NCBI RefSeq assembly: GCF_001792775.2
Contig: NZ_MLGE02000013.1
Location: 19,494-83,493 of the forward strand
Length of the DNA stretch: 64,000 nt
From: Staphylococcus pseudintermedius
GTDB taxonomy: Bacteria > Bacillota > Bacilli > Staphylococcales > Staphylococcaceae
Reading direction: 5' to 3'
Within the stretch, counting starts at the first letter, position 1, and each line of letters starts with the position of its first letter. The translations under genes and the position numbers were made by a program. This document shows positions 20,313 through 32,405 of the stretch, piece after piece. The notes below the pieces were generated by a model, which searched no databases, was not told the origin of the DNA, and saw only the letters and a program-made list of their open reading frames with translations.

Positions 20313-22723
20313 CTAGTCCACATATAGGTCTTCAATTTCACCGAATGTACTCGTATCAACCACAAAACTACCATTTGTGTACTGTTCTGACAAGTGAATG
20401 TCTTTAATCAATCCTGTTGTCTCATCTTGTTGAGATACAAGTCGATATTGTGACTGCTCAGGGCGACATACGCGTGCTGCAACAACGCGATGTGGTTGCT
20501 TTTTCAACTCTTTTAATAACGTAATACCACGTTGTGCACGTTTCGCTTGTTGTAACACTTTAAAACTAATGCGCTTCAATGCACCGCGTTGTGTCGCAAT
20601 TAAAATCGTGTCTTCTGTTTGAATGTGATCAGCTAGGACGACATGATCTTCGTCTTTTAGGTTAATTGCTTTAATCCCTGTTGCACGTAATCCAGTATCT
20701 AGCAGTTCAGACATCGGATAAGTCAGTGACATGCCTCGGTGTGTTAACAATGTAATGAGTTGTGACGACGCATCTGCTGGCACAAGCATCACTGAAATGA
20801 GCGCATCGCTTTCTTTCACTTTCATCGCTACGAGCGGCTTTGTTGTCCGTGTTGACTTAAAGCCAGACAATAAACTTTTCTTAATCATACCTTGGCGTGT
20901 CGCTGTAATGATTGCGCGCTCATCATTGAATTCAGACACAGTGTAACAATCTACCACACGTTCATCTTCTTCAATGGGCACGATTTGAGATACATGTTGA
21001 CCCAAATCTTTCCATTTCACGTCAGGCAATTTATGCACAGGTATGAGCAAGTAACGTCCTTTATTCGTAAAGACCATCGCGTAATCTTGTGTATTGGTTT
21101 CAATGATTTTCAACACTCCATCACGCTCTTTTAAACCAATTTCTTCTTTACCACTCGCATTGAAACTTCTTAGCGATGTCCGTTTAATATACCCTTCTTG
21201 TGTCAGACTTAACATGACTGTTTCACTTGGAACAATCACTTCTTTATCGATTTTAATTTCAGAAATTTTCTCTTCAATGACCGAAAGGCGTGGTTGTTTA
21301 AATTGCTTTTTGATTTCAGATAACTCTTCTTTAATCACATCGAGTAACGCATCGTGATTTTCTAAAATATGTTTCAATGCCGCAATTTTTTGTTTGAGTG
21401 CATCATACTCTTCTTGCAATGCCACAATGTCGGTATTCGTTAAACGATAAAGTTGTAACATCACAATGGCTTCTGCTTGCGCTTCTGTAAAGTCATACGT
21501 TTTAACTAAATTCTCTTTCGCATCACGCTTATTTTTTGAATTTCGAATTAATGCGATGACTTCATCTAGAATAGAAAGAGCCTTCATTAGCCCTTCAACA
21601 ATATGCATGCGCTCTTCTGTATGTTTTAAATCAAAGCTTGTACGACGTGTAACAACCTCAATTTGGTGGTTGAGATAACTACTAATAATCGGCTTGATTC
21701 CCATTAATTTCGGGCGTCCTTCCGTAATCGCAACCATGTTGAAGTTGTACGCCACTTGTAGATCAGTATTTTTGTATAAGAAGTTTAAAATTGATGTCGC
21801 ATTAACATCTTTTTTCAATTCAACAGCGACACGTAGACCACTTCGATCCGTTTCATCACGCACTTCGACAATCCCTTCCACCTTTTTGTCCGCACGTAAC
21901 TCATCAATCTTTTTCACGAGACTACTTTTATTCACTTCGTATGGAATTTCTGTCACGATAATTTGACTACGGCCATTACGCAACGTTTCAATGTCAGCTT
22001 TAGCACGTACAACGACTTTCCCTTTACCTGTTTCATAAGCTTTTTTAATGCCATCGATGCCTTGAACAATACCACCTGTCGGAAAATCAGGCCCTTTAAT
22101 ATATTTCATGAGCTGTTTCACTGTCAGATCAGGATTGTCGATATATTTCAACGTCGCCGTAATGACTTCCGCTAAGTTGTGCGGTGGAATATCCGTCGCG
22201 TAACCCGCTGAAATCCCTGTCGAACCATTCACCAATAAATTTGGAAAGCGTGCCGGTAAGACCATAGGCTCCATTTCGGTATCATCATAGTTCGGCACAA
22301 AATCGACAGTATCTTTATTAATATCACGTAAAATTTGTTCAGATAACTGACTTAATTTCGCTTCAGTGTAACGCATCGCAGCAGGAGGGTCATTATCGAT
22401 ACTCCCGTTATTTCCGTGCATTTCAACGAGCACGTGACGTAATTTCCAGTCTTGACTCAAACGGACCATTGCATCATACACAGAACTATCCCCGTGCGGA
22501 TGCAACTGACCAATCACGTCCCCAACTGTTTTGGCACTTTTACGAAAATGTTTATCATACGTATTGCCATTCGAATACATCGAATACAGAATACGACGCT
22601 GCACCGGTTTCAATCCATCGCGCACATCAGGCAAAGCACGCTCTTGAATGATGTATTTACTGTAGCGACCAAAACGATCACCAATAACGTCAACTAAAGG
22701 TAAATTTTGGATGATTTCAGCCA

Positions 22724-22724
<1 letters not shown>
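20313..22724 (-). CDS. parC: DNA topoisomerase IV subunit A
   Basis: Cleavage-rejoining subunit of topoisomerase IV, which decatenates daughter chromosomes; also called GrlA in staphylococci. 803 aa. The catalytic Arg118-Tyr119 pair is in [10 protein letters not shown], and the C-terminal half holds the beta-pinwheel. The quinolone-determining region reads [12 protein letters not shown], so position 80 is Ser (susceptible form) and position 84 is Asp, where S. aureus has Glu. The start codon overlaps the parE stop by one base (TAATG) behind AGGAGG, so the pair is translationally coupled. Confidence 0.97.
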
Positions 22725-24721
<1,997 letters not shown>

Positions 24722-24736
24722 TCAATTCCCCTCCTA

Positions 24737-24750
24737 CAAACATACGTTCG
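24737..24750 (-). promoter_or_regulatory. LexA box upstream of parE-parC
   Basis: The minus strand reads CGAACGTATGTTTG, matching the Gram-positive SOS consensus CGAACRTATGTTYG at every position. It lies just upstream of the parE ribosome site, within the transcribed leader or core promoter. Confidence 0.85.
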
Positions 24751-25011
24751 TTTATCAAACTATACAATAGCTATTCTTATATAAATCAAGGTAAAATGCA
24801 AGCCTAATCTAAATAGCAGTAAAAATTAATATTATTTTTATGTGTATCGACTATTGATTACAAACTGTTATCTATGTAAAATCATAATGAATCAATGATA
24901 CACTTTTAAATTCATTAATAGCATAAAGCAATTCAATAAAATATAAAAATACCTCATCTTCTCTTAAATTATGTTAAAATAGGAGTAGGTACTAAAAGGA
25001 TGTGAAGAATC

Positions 25012-25593
25012 ATGGTGTTAATCCTACTATTCATCGTTAGCTATTTAATTGGTTCCATACCAAGTGGCTATTTAATTGGTAAGATTTTCTTCAAAAAAGA
25101 TATTAGAAAATATGGTAGTGGTAATATGGGAGCCACAAATAGTTTTCGTGTACTTGGGAAGCCAGCTGGTTTTGCAGTCACATTTTTTGATATATTCAAA
25201 GGCTTTATCGTTGTATTTTTACCTGTACTTTTCAACGTAGAAATACACGGTTTACTCGTGGGAATTTTTGCAATTCTAGGACACGTTTATCCGATTTACT
25301 TAAAATTCCGTGGTGGAAAAGCTGTTGCAACAAGTGCTGGCGTGATGCTTGCTGTCAATCCGATTTTGTTACTTATTCTTGCAGCTATCTTTTTCGCTAT
25401 TTTGAAATTAACAAAATACGTTTCTTTATCAAGTATTATTGCGGCTATTTGTTGTGTTATTGGCTCTTTCTTTGTGAGTGATTACATTATGCTAATCACA
25501 AGCTTTGTAGTGGCGATATTATTGATTTATCGACATATGAGCAATATTAAACGCATTATTAAAGGTACAGAACCGAAAATTAAATGGATGTAA
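25012..25593 (+). CDS. plsY: Glycerol-3-phosphate acyltransferase PlsY
   Basis: Transfers the acyl group from acyl-phosphate to glycerol-3-phosphate, the first step of phospholipid synthesis, at the membrane. 193 aa with five to six membrane helices and the conserved motifs [12 protein letters not shown] (near residue 36) and [13 protein letters not shown] (near 102). The start has AAGGATGTGAAG upstream. Divergent from parE, as in other staphylococci. Confidence 0.95.
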   Translation: MVLILLFIVSYLIGSIPSGYLIGKIFFKKDIRKYGSGNMGATNSFRVLGKPAGFAVTFFDIFKGFIVVFLPVLFNVEIHGLLVGIFAILGHVYPIYLKFRGGKAVATSAGVMLAVNPILLLILAAIFFAILKLTKYVSLSSIIAAICCVIGSFFVSDYIMLITSFVVAILLIYRHMSNIKRIIKGTEPKIKWM

Positions 25594-25617
25594 TCATAAA
25601 GTTTTAAATTTCATTGA

Positions 25618-25674
25618 AAACCCCTTACAATAAGGTTGAATTACATTAACCTTAATATTGAAAGGGGTTTTTTT
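25618..25674 (+). terminator. Terminator after plsY whose 3' arm carries the next gene's ribosome site
   Basis: AACCCCTT pairs with AAGGGGTT, with a second nested stem AAGGTT/AACCTT, and seven T follow. The AAAGGGG of the 3' arm lies 9 bases before the GTG of the following gene and is its only plausible ribosome site. Confidence 0.85.
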
Positions 25675-25676
25675 AC

Positions 25677-25982
25677 GTGAAAATTGAACTTACAGATGAC
25701 GCTGTTGAATGGTTCAAAGACGAATTAGAATTACCTGAAGAAGGAAAAGTATTACAATTCTATGTGCGTTATGGTGGCGAATTCCAACTCAAACAAGGAT
25801 TTAGCCCCGCTTTTAATGTAGAATTTGAAAGTGATATTGATGAAATTGGCTTTGAAGAAACATTTAATGACATTCGTATTGTGATTGCGGAAAAAGACGT
25901 TTGGTACTATGAAGATCACAAGCTTTCCATCGACATTAACGACGATGAAGTTATCTACACAGCTGAATCCATCGAAGCATAA
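25677..25982 (+). CDS. HesB/YneR-like protein lacking cysteines
   Basis: Small protein (101 aa) of the HesB-like (iron-sulfur biosynthesis) superfamily, the YneR type. It starts [16 protein letters not shown] and is acidic and beta-rich. True A-type scaffolds use three conserved cysteines; none is present here, so an Fe-S carrier role is unlikely and its function is unknown. The start is a GTG. The gene lies directly after the plsY terminator, so transcription must come from read-through or from a promoter I could not identify. Confidence 0.8.
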   Translation: MKIELTDDAVEWFKDELELPEEGKVLQFYVRYGGEFQLKQGFSPAFNVEFESDIDEIGFEETFNDIRIVIAEKDVWYYEDHKLSIDINDDEVIYTAESIEA

Positions 25983-26000
25983 TTATGTGACGTCAAATGT

Positions 26001-26060
26001 AAAAAGGTGTCGACCAGGAATCTTTTTTTATTTATAGAGATTTCTAGCCGACACTTTTTT
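26001..26060. terminator. Bidirectional terminator, YneR-like gene / thioesterase gene
   Basis: AAAAAGGTGTCG pairs with CGACACTTTTTT, with additional pairing inside (GAATCT/AGAGATT), between convergent genes. Confidence 0.85.
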
Positions 26061-26110
26061 ATATTTTTATTCATACACTATTAAACACTGTATTCAGCAC
26101 ACCTATTTTA

Positions 26111-26575
26111 TTAGTCTATGTCCGAGCTTTTCACTTCTAAATCTTCACCAGCTTGATTACGTTGGTCCACATCATGATATACTGTATACCAACTCGGAAA
26201 TGCTTTATCTAAACGAACAGGTTTTCCCGCATCTTTCGTAATGATTACATTATCTGTATATCCCGTTGTAACCAGCTCACCTTTTGCATTATAGATTTCA
26301 TATTGATAACGAGAACGTAAGCGCGAAAATCGAGAAACCCACGTTTTAATTATCACTTTTTCAGGGTATGTCACACTTTTTTTATATTGAATGTTGAGTT
26401 CAGTTACTGGCGACACAACGCCTGCTTGTTCCATTTCTGCATAGTCTAGACCCAGCTTGCGTATGTAATCTGTACGTGCCACCTCAAACCAAGTCGCATA
26501 ATTTCCGTGATAAATCACACCCATTTGATCCGTTTCTTGGTATCTTGCTTCAATTTCCGTTAATGCATAAATCAT
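26111..26575 (-). CDS. Acyl-CoA thioesterase, 4HBT hot-dog family
   Basis: Single hot-dog domain protein (154 aa) of the 4-hydroxybenzoyl-CoA thioesterase family. The catalytic region ARYQETDQMGVIYHGNYATW near residues 10-30 holds the expected Asp/His/Asn environment. The Bacillus counterpart is YneP. Substrate unknown; roles in fatty-acid or quinone-precursor metabolism have been suggested for relatives. It lies downstream of acnA but separated by a strong terminator and about 360 bases. Confidence 0.85.
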   Translation of the reverse strand: MIYALTEIEARYQETDQMGVIYHGNYATWFEVARTDYIRKLGLDYAEMEQAGVVSPVTELNIQYKKSVTYPEKVIIKTWVSRFSRLRSRYQYEIYNAKGELVTTGYTDNVIITKDAGKPVRLDKAFPSWYTVYHDVDQRNQAGEDLEVKSSDID

Positions 26576-26875
26576 TCTTTTACCTTCTTTCTATATAAGA
26601 GAAACTTGCTACATTTGAAAAGTCATAATCGATTCAAATCAGCGCTGTCTCACAATTTGAAACTTTAACTTCATTCATCTCTATGACATTATCGCATATT
26701 TTGATCAATTTGATACAGTGTGGACCCCTTAACGTTGGGTTTTTAAAAATCGTTTAGAATATTTAAGTTGACATAATATAATTATAATGAAGTGATTCGC
26801 CTTACACGTTCAATTGGTCGATGACTCGCATTTTCTCATCACACAGCACCATGACGATACGTTACTAAAATTCAT
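26576..26875. other. Intergenic stretch between thioesterase and acnA terminator
   Basis: About 300 bases without a gene. It should hold the thioesterase promoter; AT-rich sequence with several TATAAT-like hexamers near 26780 fits, but I could not pick one. A small hairpin ACCCC/GGGT with a T run near 26725-26750 points along the plus strand, where no gene precedes it. Confidence 0.4.
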
Positions 26876-26914
26876 AATAAAAAGGGATAAGCGCCAATGA
26901 TGACCTTATCCCCT
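26876..26914 (-). terminator. Terminator after acnA
   Basis: On the minus strand GGGATAAG pairs with CTTATCCC followed by five T. Confidence 0.9.
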
Positions 26915-26939
26915 ATCATTAAAAGCCTCAATTATGCCA

Positions 26940-29645
26940 TTACGCTGAAGCTAACTTCTTACGTAATACAAGTTGTAAAATACCACCATGACGATAGTAA
27001 TCAATCTCAACATTTGAATCGAAACGTGCAGTTACATCGAATTCAACTGTTGTACCGTCTTCTTTCGTCGCTGTCACTTTAACTGTTTGACCTGGTTGCA
27101 CATTTTCATCGAGATCAACCGCGATTGTTTCTGTTCCATCTAATCCTAATGTATCCGCAGATTCGCCTTCTTTAAATTGTAAAGGTAATACACCCATCAT
27201 TACTAAGTTTGAACGGTGAATACGTTCGTAACTTTGTGCAATTACTGTTTTCACGCCTAAAAGATTTGTACCTTTAGCTGCCCAGTCACGAGAAGATCCC
27301 ATCCCATAGTCGTTACCTGCTAATACAACTAAACCAGTACCGTCTTCTTTATATTTCATTGCAGCATCGAAAATAGGCATGACCTCACCAGTTGGCCAGT
27401 AAGTTGTATAACCACCTTCTGTACCAGGCGCAAGTTGGTTTTTAATACGGATATTCGCAAATGTACCACGTACCATCACTTCATGGTTACCACGACGTGA
27501 ACCATAAGAGTTGAAATCACGTGGCGATACACCATTCGCTGTTAAATATTGACCTGCTGGCGTATCTTTACCAATCGCACCCGCTGGAGAAATATGGTCC
27601 GTTGTCACTGAGTCACCAAATTTACCCATCACACGCAAGTTAGATAAAGGTTGGATTGCGCTAGGTTCTTTTGATAAACCTTGGAAGAATGTAGGATTTT
27701 GAATGTATGTTGATTGTGGATCAAAGTCATACAATGGTTGATCAGTTGTATCGATTTGGTTCCATAATTCGTTGTTGTCATACACGCTCTTATATTCTTC
27801 TTTAAAGAGTTCGGGTGTTACAACGCTTTCCACTGCATCTGCAACTTCTTGAATTGATGGCCAAATATCTTTTAAGAACACATCATTGCCTTGTTGATCT
27901 TGACCTAATGCTTCGCTATGAAGATCGATATCTACAGTACCTGCCAATGCATACGCAACAACAAGTGGTGGTGACGCAAGATAGTTTGCTTTCACTAATG
28001 GATGGATACGACCTTCGAAGTTACGGTTACCTGATAATACAGAAGTCACAAGTAAATCTTCGTCAGCAATCGCTTTTTCAATTTCTTCTAATAATGGACC
28101 TGAGTTACCGATACAAGTTGTACAGCCATAACCAACTAAGTTAAAGCCTAATTGATCTAAGTAACTTTGTAAGCCTGAATCACGTAAATAACCTGTTACG
28201 ACTTTTGAACCAGGTGCTAAAGAGGTCTTCACATAAGATGGTACCTCTAAACCTTTTTCAACTGCTTTTTTCGCTAGCAAACCTGCACCTAACATCACGT
28301 ATGGGTTGGATGTATTCGTACAAGATGTAATCGCAGCAATCGCAATATCACCTGTCGTCATTTCAGTTGTTGAGCCGTCTTTAAAGTTCACTGTCGCTGT
28401 TTTGTCGAATTCTGCCTTATCTAAACCATGACCTTGGTTACCTGCTGGTGCAGTGACAGATTTTTCGAATTCTTTTTTCATGTCGCTTAAGAAAATTAAA
28501 TCTTGAGGGCGTTTAGGACCCGATAAAGACGCTTCAACAGTTGATAAGTCTAAATCTACCACATCTGTATAGTTCGGTTCTTCATTGACATCAAAGAACA
28601 AGTGATTTTGTTTTAAATATGTCTCTACTGTTTCAATGTGCTCGTCAGAACGTCCTGTTAAACGTAAATATTTTAAAGTTTCATCGTCAACTGGGAAGAA
28701 ACCACAAGTTGCACCATATTCAGGCGCCATATTTGCGATTGTCGCACGGTCAGCAAGTGGCAATTTGTCTACACCAGGACCGAAGAATTCAACGAACTTA
28801 CCAACAACGCCTTTTTTACGTAATAATTCAGTTACACGTAAGGCTAAGTCTGTTGCATTCGCACCTTGAGGTAATTCGTTCGTCAAACGTACACCAATCA
28901 CTTCTGGAATTGGGAAATATGAAGGTTGACCGAGCATACCGGCTTCAGCTTCGATACCACCAACACCCCAACCGAGAACACCTAAACCATTGATCATCGT
29001 TGTATGAGAGTCAGTACCTACTAATGTATCAGGGAATGCAACTTGCTCACCATTTTCTTCACGTACGTGGACAACATTCGCTAAATACTCTAAGTTAACT
29101 TGGTGAACGATACCTGTTGCTGGCGGTACAGCGTTATAGTTATCAAACGCTTTTGTCGCCCAGTTTAAAAATTGGTAACGCTCATAGTTACGTTCAAATT
29201 CTAATTTCATGTTGCGCTCTAACGATTCAGGATTCGCATAGCTATCTACTTGTACAGAGTGGTCGATAACTAAGTCTACTGGTACTTCTGGATTGATTTT
29301 AGTTAAGTCCCCACCTACATCGTCCATCGCTTTACGTAATGAAGCCAAGTCCACGACAGCTGGCACGCCAGTAAAGTCTTGCAAAATAACACGTGACGGC
29401 TTAAATGGCACTTCACCCTTTTCATTTTCTTTACCGAAAGATGATAGTGCTTTAATGTGTTCATCTGTAATAACAAAACCATCCTCTTGACGTAATACAG
29501 ATTCAAGTAACACACGAATTGAGTATGGTAAACGACTAATTTGTGTATAACCTTGTTCTTCTAAAGTGTTTAAATCGTAATACGTTAAGCTCTTACCATT
29601 CAATTGGAATGACTTTTTTGCTTGTGCTTTTAAATTTGAAGCCAT
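26940..29645 (-). CDS. acnA: Aconitate hydratase (aconitase A)
   Basis: Interconverts citrate and isocitrate in the TCA cycle; apo-aconitase also binds RNA in many bacteria. 901 aa, full length. The [4Fe-4S] ligands are visible as one Cys in TSCTNTSNP and two in [10 protein letters not shown], and the C-terminal swivel domain holds [18 protein letters not shown] lies before the ATG. The upstream region has three tandem ATAA-N7-TTAT dyads, the pattern bound by CcpC in Bacillus and by its staphylococcal relative CcpE, plus a Fur-like palindrome. Confidence 0.97.
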   Translation of the reverse strand: MASNLKAQAKKSFQLNGKSLTYYDLNTLEEQGYTQISRLPYSIRVLLESVLRQEDGFVITDEHIKALSSFGKENEKGEVPFKPSRVILQDFTGVPAVVDLASLRKAMDDVGGDLTKINPEVPVDLVIDHSVQVDSYANPESLERNMKLEFERNYERYQFLNWATKAFDNYNAVPPATGIVHQVNLEYLANVVHVREENGEQVAFPDTLVGTDSHTTMINGLGVLGWGVGGIEAEAGMLGQPSYFPIPEVIGVRLTNELPQGANATDLALRVTELLRKKGVVGKFVEFFGPGVDKLPLADRATIANMAPEYGATCGFFPVDDETLKYLRLTGRSDEHIETVETYLKQNHLFFDVNEEPNYTDVVDLDLSTVEASLSGPKRPQDLIFLSDMKKEFEKSVTAPAGNQGHGLDKAEFDKTATVNFKDGSTTEMTTGDIAIAAITSCTNTSNPYVMLGAGLLAKKAVEKGLEVPSYVKTSLAPGSKVVTGYLRDSGLQSYLDQLGFNLVGYGCTTCIGNSGPLLEEIEKAIADEDLLVTSVLSGNRNFEGRIHPLVKANYLASPPLVVAYALAGTVDIDLHSEALGQDQQGNDVFLKDIWPSIQEVADAVESVVTPELFKEEYKSVYDNNELWNQIDTTDQPLYDFDPQSTYIQNPTFFQGLSKEPSAIQPLSNLRVMGKFGDSVTTDHISPAGAIGKDTPAGQYLTANGVSPRDFNSYGSRRGNHEVMVRGTFANIRIKNQLAPGTEGGYTTYWPTGEVMPIFDAAMKYKEDGTGLVVLAGNDYGMGSSRDWAAKGTNLLGVKTVIAQSYERIHRSNLVMMGVLPLQFKEGESADTLGLDGTETIAVDLDENVQPGQTVKVTATKEDGTTVEFDVTARFDSNVEIDYYRHGGILQLVLRKKLASA

Positions 29646-29767
29646 TGAATATCCCCCCTGATATTTTTATATACCGTTTATTTAATTGTATAATTAACGC
29701 TTTATGAAAACAACTAAATGGAGAGCAAAAGTAACCATTTGGAGTTTTGACTTTCTAATCAGTTATT

Positions 29768-29814
29768 ATAAGCAAAAGTTATGATAATAATATAGCGTTA
29801 TAAGTATATGTTAT
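29768..29814 (-). promoter_or_regulatory. Triple CcpC/CcpE-type operator upstream of acnA
   Basis: Three dyads with the exact form ATAA-N7-TTAT lie at 29768-29782, 29787-29801 and 29800-29814; the last two share TTAT/ATAA bases. CcpC (B. subtilis) recognises this dyad at citB and citZ. Assignment to CcpE in this organism is inference. Confidence 0.7.
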
Positions 29815-29815
29815 T

Positions 29816-29836
29816 AATTGAGAATGATTTTCAATA
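29816..29836. promoter_or_regulatory. Fur-box-like palindrome upstream of acnA
   Basis: TTGAGAATGATTTTCAA is an inverted repeat close to the Fur consensus GATAATGAT-A-ATCATTATC but with several mismatches. It lies next to the CcpC-type dyads, about 170 bases before acnA. Confidence 0.4.
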
Positions 29837-29896
29837 ACATTTTTGATTGGGGGAGACATATCCGTATAAGATATTGACACTATATGAGCGATAACG

Positions 29897-29932
29897 TAAA
29901 AAACGGCTGATGATATGTAATCACCAACCGTA
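29897..29932 (-). terminator. Terminator after the betaine transporter gene
   Basis: On the minus strand ACGGTTGGTGAT pairs with ATCATCAGCCGT followed by six T. Confidence 0.9.
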
Positions 29933-29943
29933 AAATTTCATAT

Positions 29944-31578
29944 TTATTTTTCTTGTTCACGTAAGCCTTTACGTTTTGAAATCAATTCGTCTTCATAATC
30001 TTGTTGTGAATTTGCGACGTATTCTTTCAAACGATGCTTATTCGGTGTTAAAGTAAGGCCTAAGAATTTACGCTCTTTATTGGCATCTTTATAGAAACTA
30101 ATCATCATCAGAATCACAATAAAGGAAAACGGTAACGCACTAATAATCGCAGCACTTTGCAAGGCGTTTAAACCTGCTTCTCCGTCACCGCCACCTGAAA
30201 GTAACAAGACAAACGCGATTAATGATTGTGCGATCCCCCAAGTCACTTTAATGAATGCACTTGGATTAAGCGAACCATTCGTAGTTTGCATACCTAATAC
30301 GAATGTCGCCGAATCTGCTGATGTAATAAAGAATGACGCAATAAGTAATAATGCGATTATTGATAAAACAATGCCGAGCGGGATATGGTTGAATACACCA
30401 AACAATTGTGTTTCTGCTGACATATCAAAAATCTCTTTATGTTTCTTAGCCGTCTCAATTCCTAATACACCAAATACACTAAACCAAATAAAGCTCACGA
30501 TAACAGGTACAAGTAATACGCCCGAAATAAATTCTCGAATCGAACGTCCTTTTGATACACGTGCGATGAAAACACCAACGAATGGGCTCCAACTTAACCA
30601 CCAACCCCAATAATAAAGCGTCCAGTCAGACATCCATTCACGCTTTTGTGGGTTCGTAGCTGCTGCATCAAAACTGTTGAATAAGAATGAATTTAATAGA
30701 CTACCTGTTGAACTTGTAAACATATTTAAAATTAACACTGTCGGTCCAACAATTAGTCCCGTAATTAATAACAATGTACCAAGTCCAATGTTTAAATTAC
30801 TTAAATATTGAATCCCTTTACTTAATCCTGACCATGCACTCATAATAAATAAGATAGTTACAACAACAATAATGATAGATTGCGTCACAATTGTATTAGG
30901 TAAACCAAATAAGTAATTTAAACCACCTGAGATTTGTAATGCCCCCATACCAAGTGAAACCGCAACACCTATCACTGTTGCAAACACTGCCAACACGTCG
31001 ATAATTGTTCCGATAAGGCCATCGACATGATCTCCCAAAATTGGGCGCAACGTTTTAGAGAGTAATCCCGGTTCTCCTTTTCTAAATTGTGCATATGCTA
31101 ACGCTAACGCAACTACGCCATAAACTGCCCATGCATGAAAACCCCAATGAAAGAATGTCGATCGTAATGATTCGGTAAATGCTTCCGTAGATTGTGGATC
31201 TGCATTAGGAGGAGACGCAAAGTGAGAAATAGGTTCAGCTGCCCCGTAGAAGACTAAACCAATCCCCATACCTGCACTAAACAACATCGCAAACCAAGAA
31301 ACTGTATTAAATTCCGGCTTGTCGTTTGGACGTCCCAACTTTAACTTTCCGATTGGGCTAAAAATTAGAAAGATACAGAAGAATACGATAATCGTAGTTA
31401 AAATAAGATAATACCAACCCAGTTTATCTGTAATCCAAAGTTTAATCGTATTCGTAAATTCACCAAATTGTGTTGGGATGAATACACCAATCAGTACAAT
31501 CGCAAAAACGATAATCGCACTAACTAAGAATACAGGAGAAAACTTCTTACCATTTGGTTCTGGAGTTGAAGAATTCAT
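29944..31578 (-). CDS. opuD: BCCT-family glycine betaine transporter (OpuD/BetL type)
   Basis: Sodium-coupled uptake of glycine betaine or related osmoprotectants. 544 aa with twelve hydrophobic segments and the BCCT signatures GMGIGLVFYGAAEPISHF (near residue 100) and the tryptophan-rich WTLYYWGWWLSWSPFVG (near 320). S. aureus carries opuD2 at this place. It is divergent from mscL, so genes for uptake and for emergency release of solutes sit head to head. Confidence 0.93.
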   Translation of the reverse strand: MNSSTPEPNGKKFSPVFLVSAIIVFAIVLIGVFIPTQFGEFTNTIKLWITDKLGWYYLILTTIIVFFCIFLIFSPIGKLKLGRPNDKPEFNTVSWFAMLFSAGMGIGLVFYGAAEPISHFASPPNADPQSTEAFTESLRSTFFHWGFHAWAVYGVVALALAYAQFRKGEPGLLSKTLRPILGDHVDGLIGTIIDVLAVFATVIGVAVSLGMGALQISGGLNYLFGLPNTIVTQSIIIVVVTILFIMSAWSGLSKGIQYLSNLNIGLGTLLLITGLIVGPTVLILNMFTSSTGSLLNSFLFNSFDAAATNPQKREWMSDWTLYYWGWWLSWSPFVGVFIARVSKGRSIREFISGVLLVPVIVSFIWFSVFGVLGIETAKKHKEIFDMSAETQLFGVFNHIPLGIVLSIIALLLIASFFITSADSATFVLGMQTTNGSLNPSAFIKVTWGIAQSLIAFVLLLSGGGDGEAGLNALQSAAIISALPFSFIVILMMISFYKDANKERKFLGLTLTPNKHRLKEYVANSQQDYEDELISKRKGLREQEK

Positions 31579-31745
31579 AAAATAACATACTCCCTTTCCT
31601 CATATTAAATTTTAAGTATCACACACTAATAATCAAAAAAACTCAATAATTAAATTAAAAGTGCAATCGACATATATACCATAACAAAACATTATCATAT
31701 AATCAATGTACTAAGAAATGTATGGATTTTTAAGAAAATTTTGTA

Positions 31746-31773
31746 TTGCAATAATTGTGCTTTCGTGTATAAT
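31746..31773 (+). promoter_or_regulatory. Predicted sigma-A promoter of mscL
   Basis: TTGCAA, 16-base spacer, TATAAT; 45 bases before the mscL start codon. Confidence 0.55.
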
Positions 31774-31817
31774 CGTTTTTGTTATTCAAAAATTTTGTAA
31801 TTAGAGGTGAATTGGAC

Positions 31818-32177
31818 ATGCTGCAAGAATTTAAAAACTTTGCGTTAAAAGGTAACGTGCTTGACTTAGCAATCGCCGTTGTCATGGGGGCCGCCTTTAA
31901 TAAAATCGTTACATCGTTAGTTGAAAACATCATCATGCCATTAATCGGTTTATTATTTGGCGAAGTTGACTTTGCGAAAAACTGGTCAATGTATGGTATC
32001 AAATATGGTATTTTCATTCAATCTATCATCGACTTCATTATTATTGCATTTGCATTATTCATTTTTGTTAAAATCGCAAATACGGTTGTAAAACCAAAAG
32101 AAGAAGAAGTTGTCGTAGAAGAAAATATTGTATTATTAACTGAAATTCGTGATTTATTACGTAAAGACAGTAAATAA
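31818..32177 (+). CDS. mscL: Large-conductance mechanosensitive channel
   Basis: Opens under membrane tension to release solutes during hypo-osmotic shock. 119 aa with two membrane helices: TM1 begins about residue 15 ([27 protein letters not shown] region), TM2 about 65-90. The ATG at 31818 has AGAGGTGA upstream; the frame begins earlier but adds no homologous sequence. A promoter TTGCAA-N16-TATAAT is at 31746-31773. Confidence 0.96.
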   Translation: MLQEFKNFALKGNVLDLAIAVVMGAAFNKIVTSLVENIIMPLIGLLFGEVDFAKNWSMYGIKYGIFIQSIIDFIIIAFALFIFVKIANTVVKPKEEEVVVEENIVLLTEIRDLLRKDSK

Positions 32178-32189
32178 TCGGTAATATAG

Positions 32190-32226
32190 TGAGGCTGTGA
32201 AATTCAATTTTCTCAGCTTCTTTTTT
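32190..32226 (+). terminator. Terminator after mscL
   Basis: GAGGCTGTGA pairs with TCTCAGCTTC, followed by six T. Confidence 0.75.
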
Positions 32227-32255
32227 ATATATCCTATGCCACGAATATTATCAAA

Positions 32256-32305
32256 GAAAACTGTCACCAACACCTTTGAATAGAAAAGCATTGGTGGCAG
32301 TTTCA
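32256..32305 (-). terminator. Terminator after sbcC
   Basis: On the minus strand CTGCCACCA...CTTT pairs with AAAG...TTGGTGACAG, followed by TTTTC. It lies about 100 bases beyond the sbcC stop codon. Confidence 0.8.
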
Positions 32306-32405
32306 CGTGCGTACGGAGGAATATATGTCATCAGCTTATTCATCACCGTTTTCTCGATTTCGATACAGGATCAAACCGGTTACATCTCAAAAACATGCAT
32401 CATGA

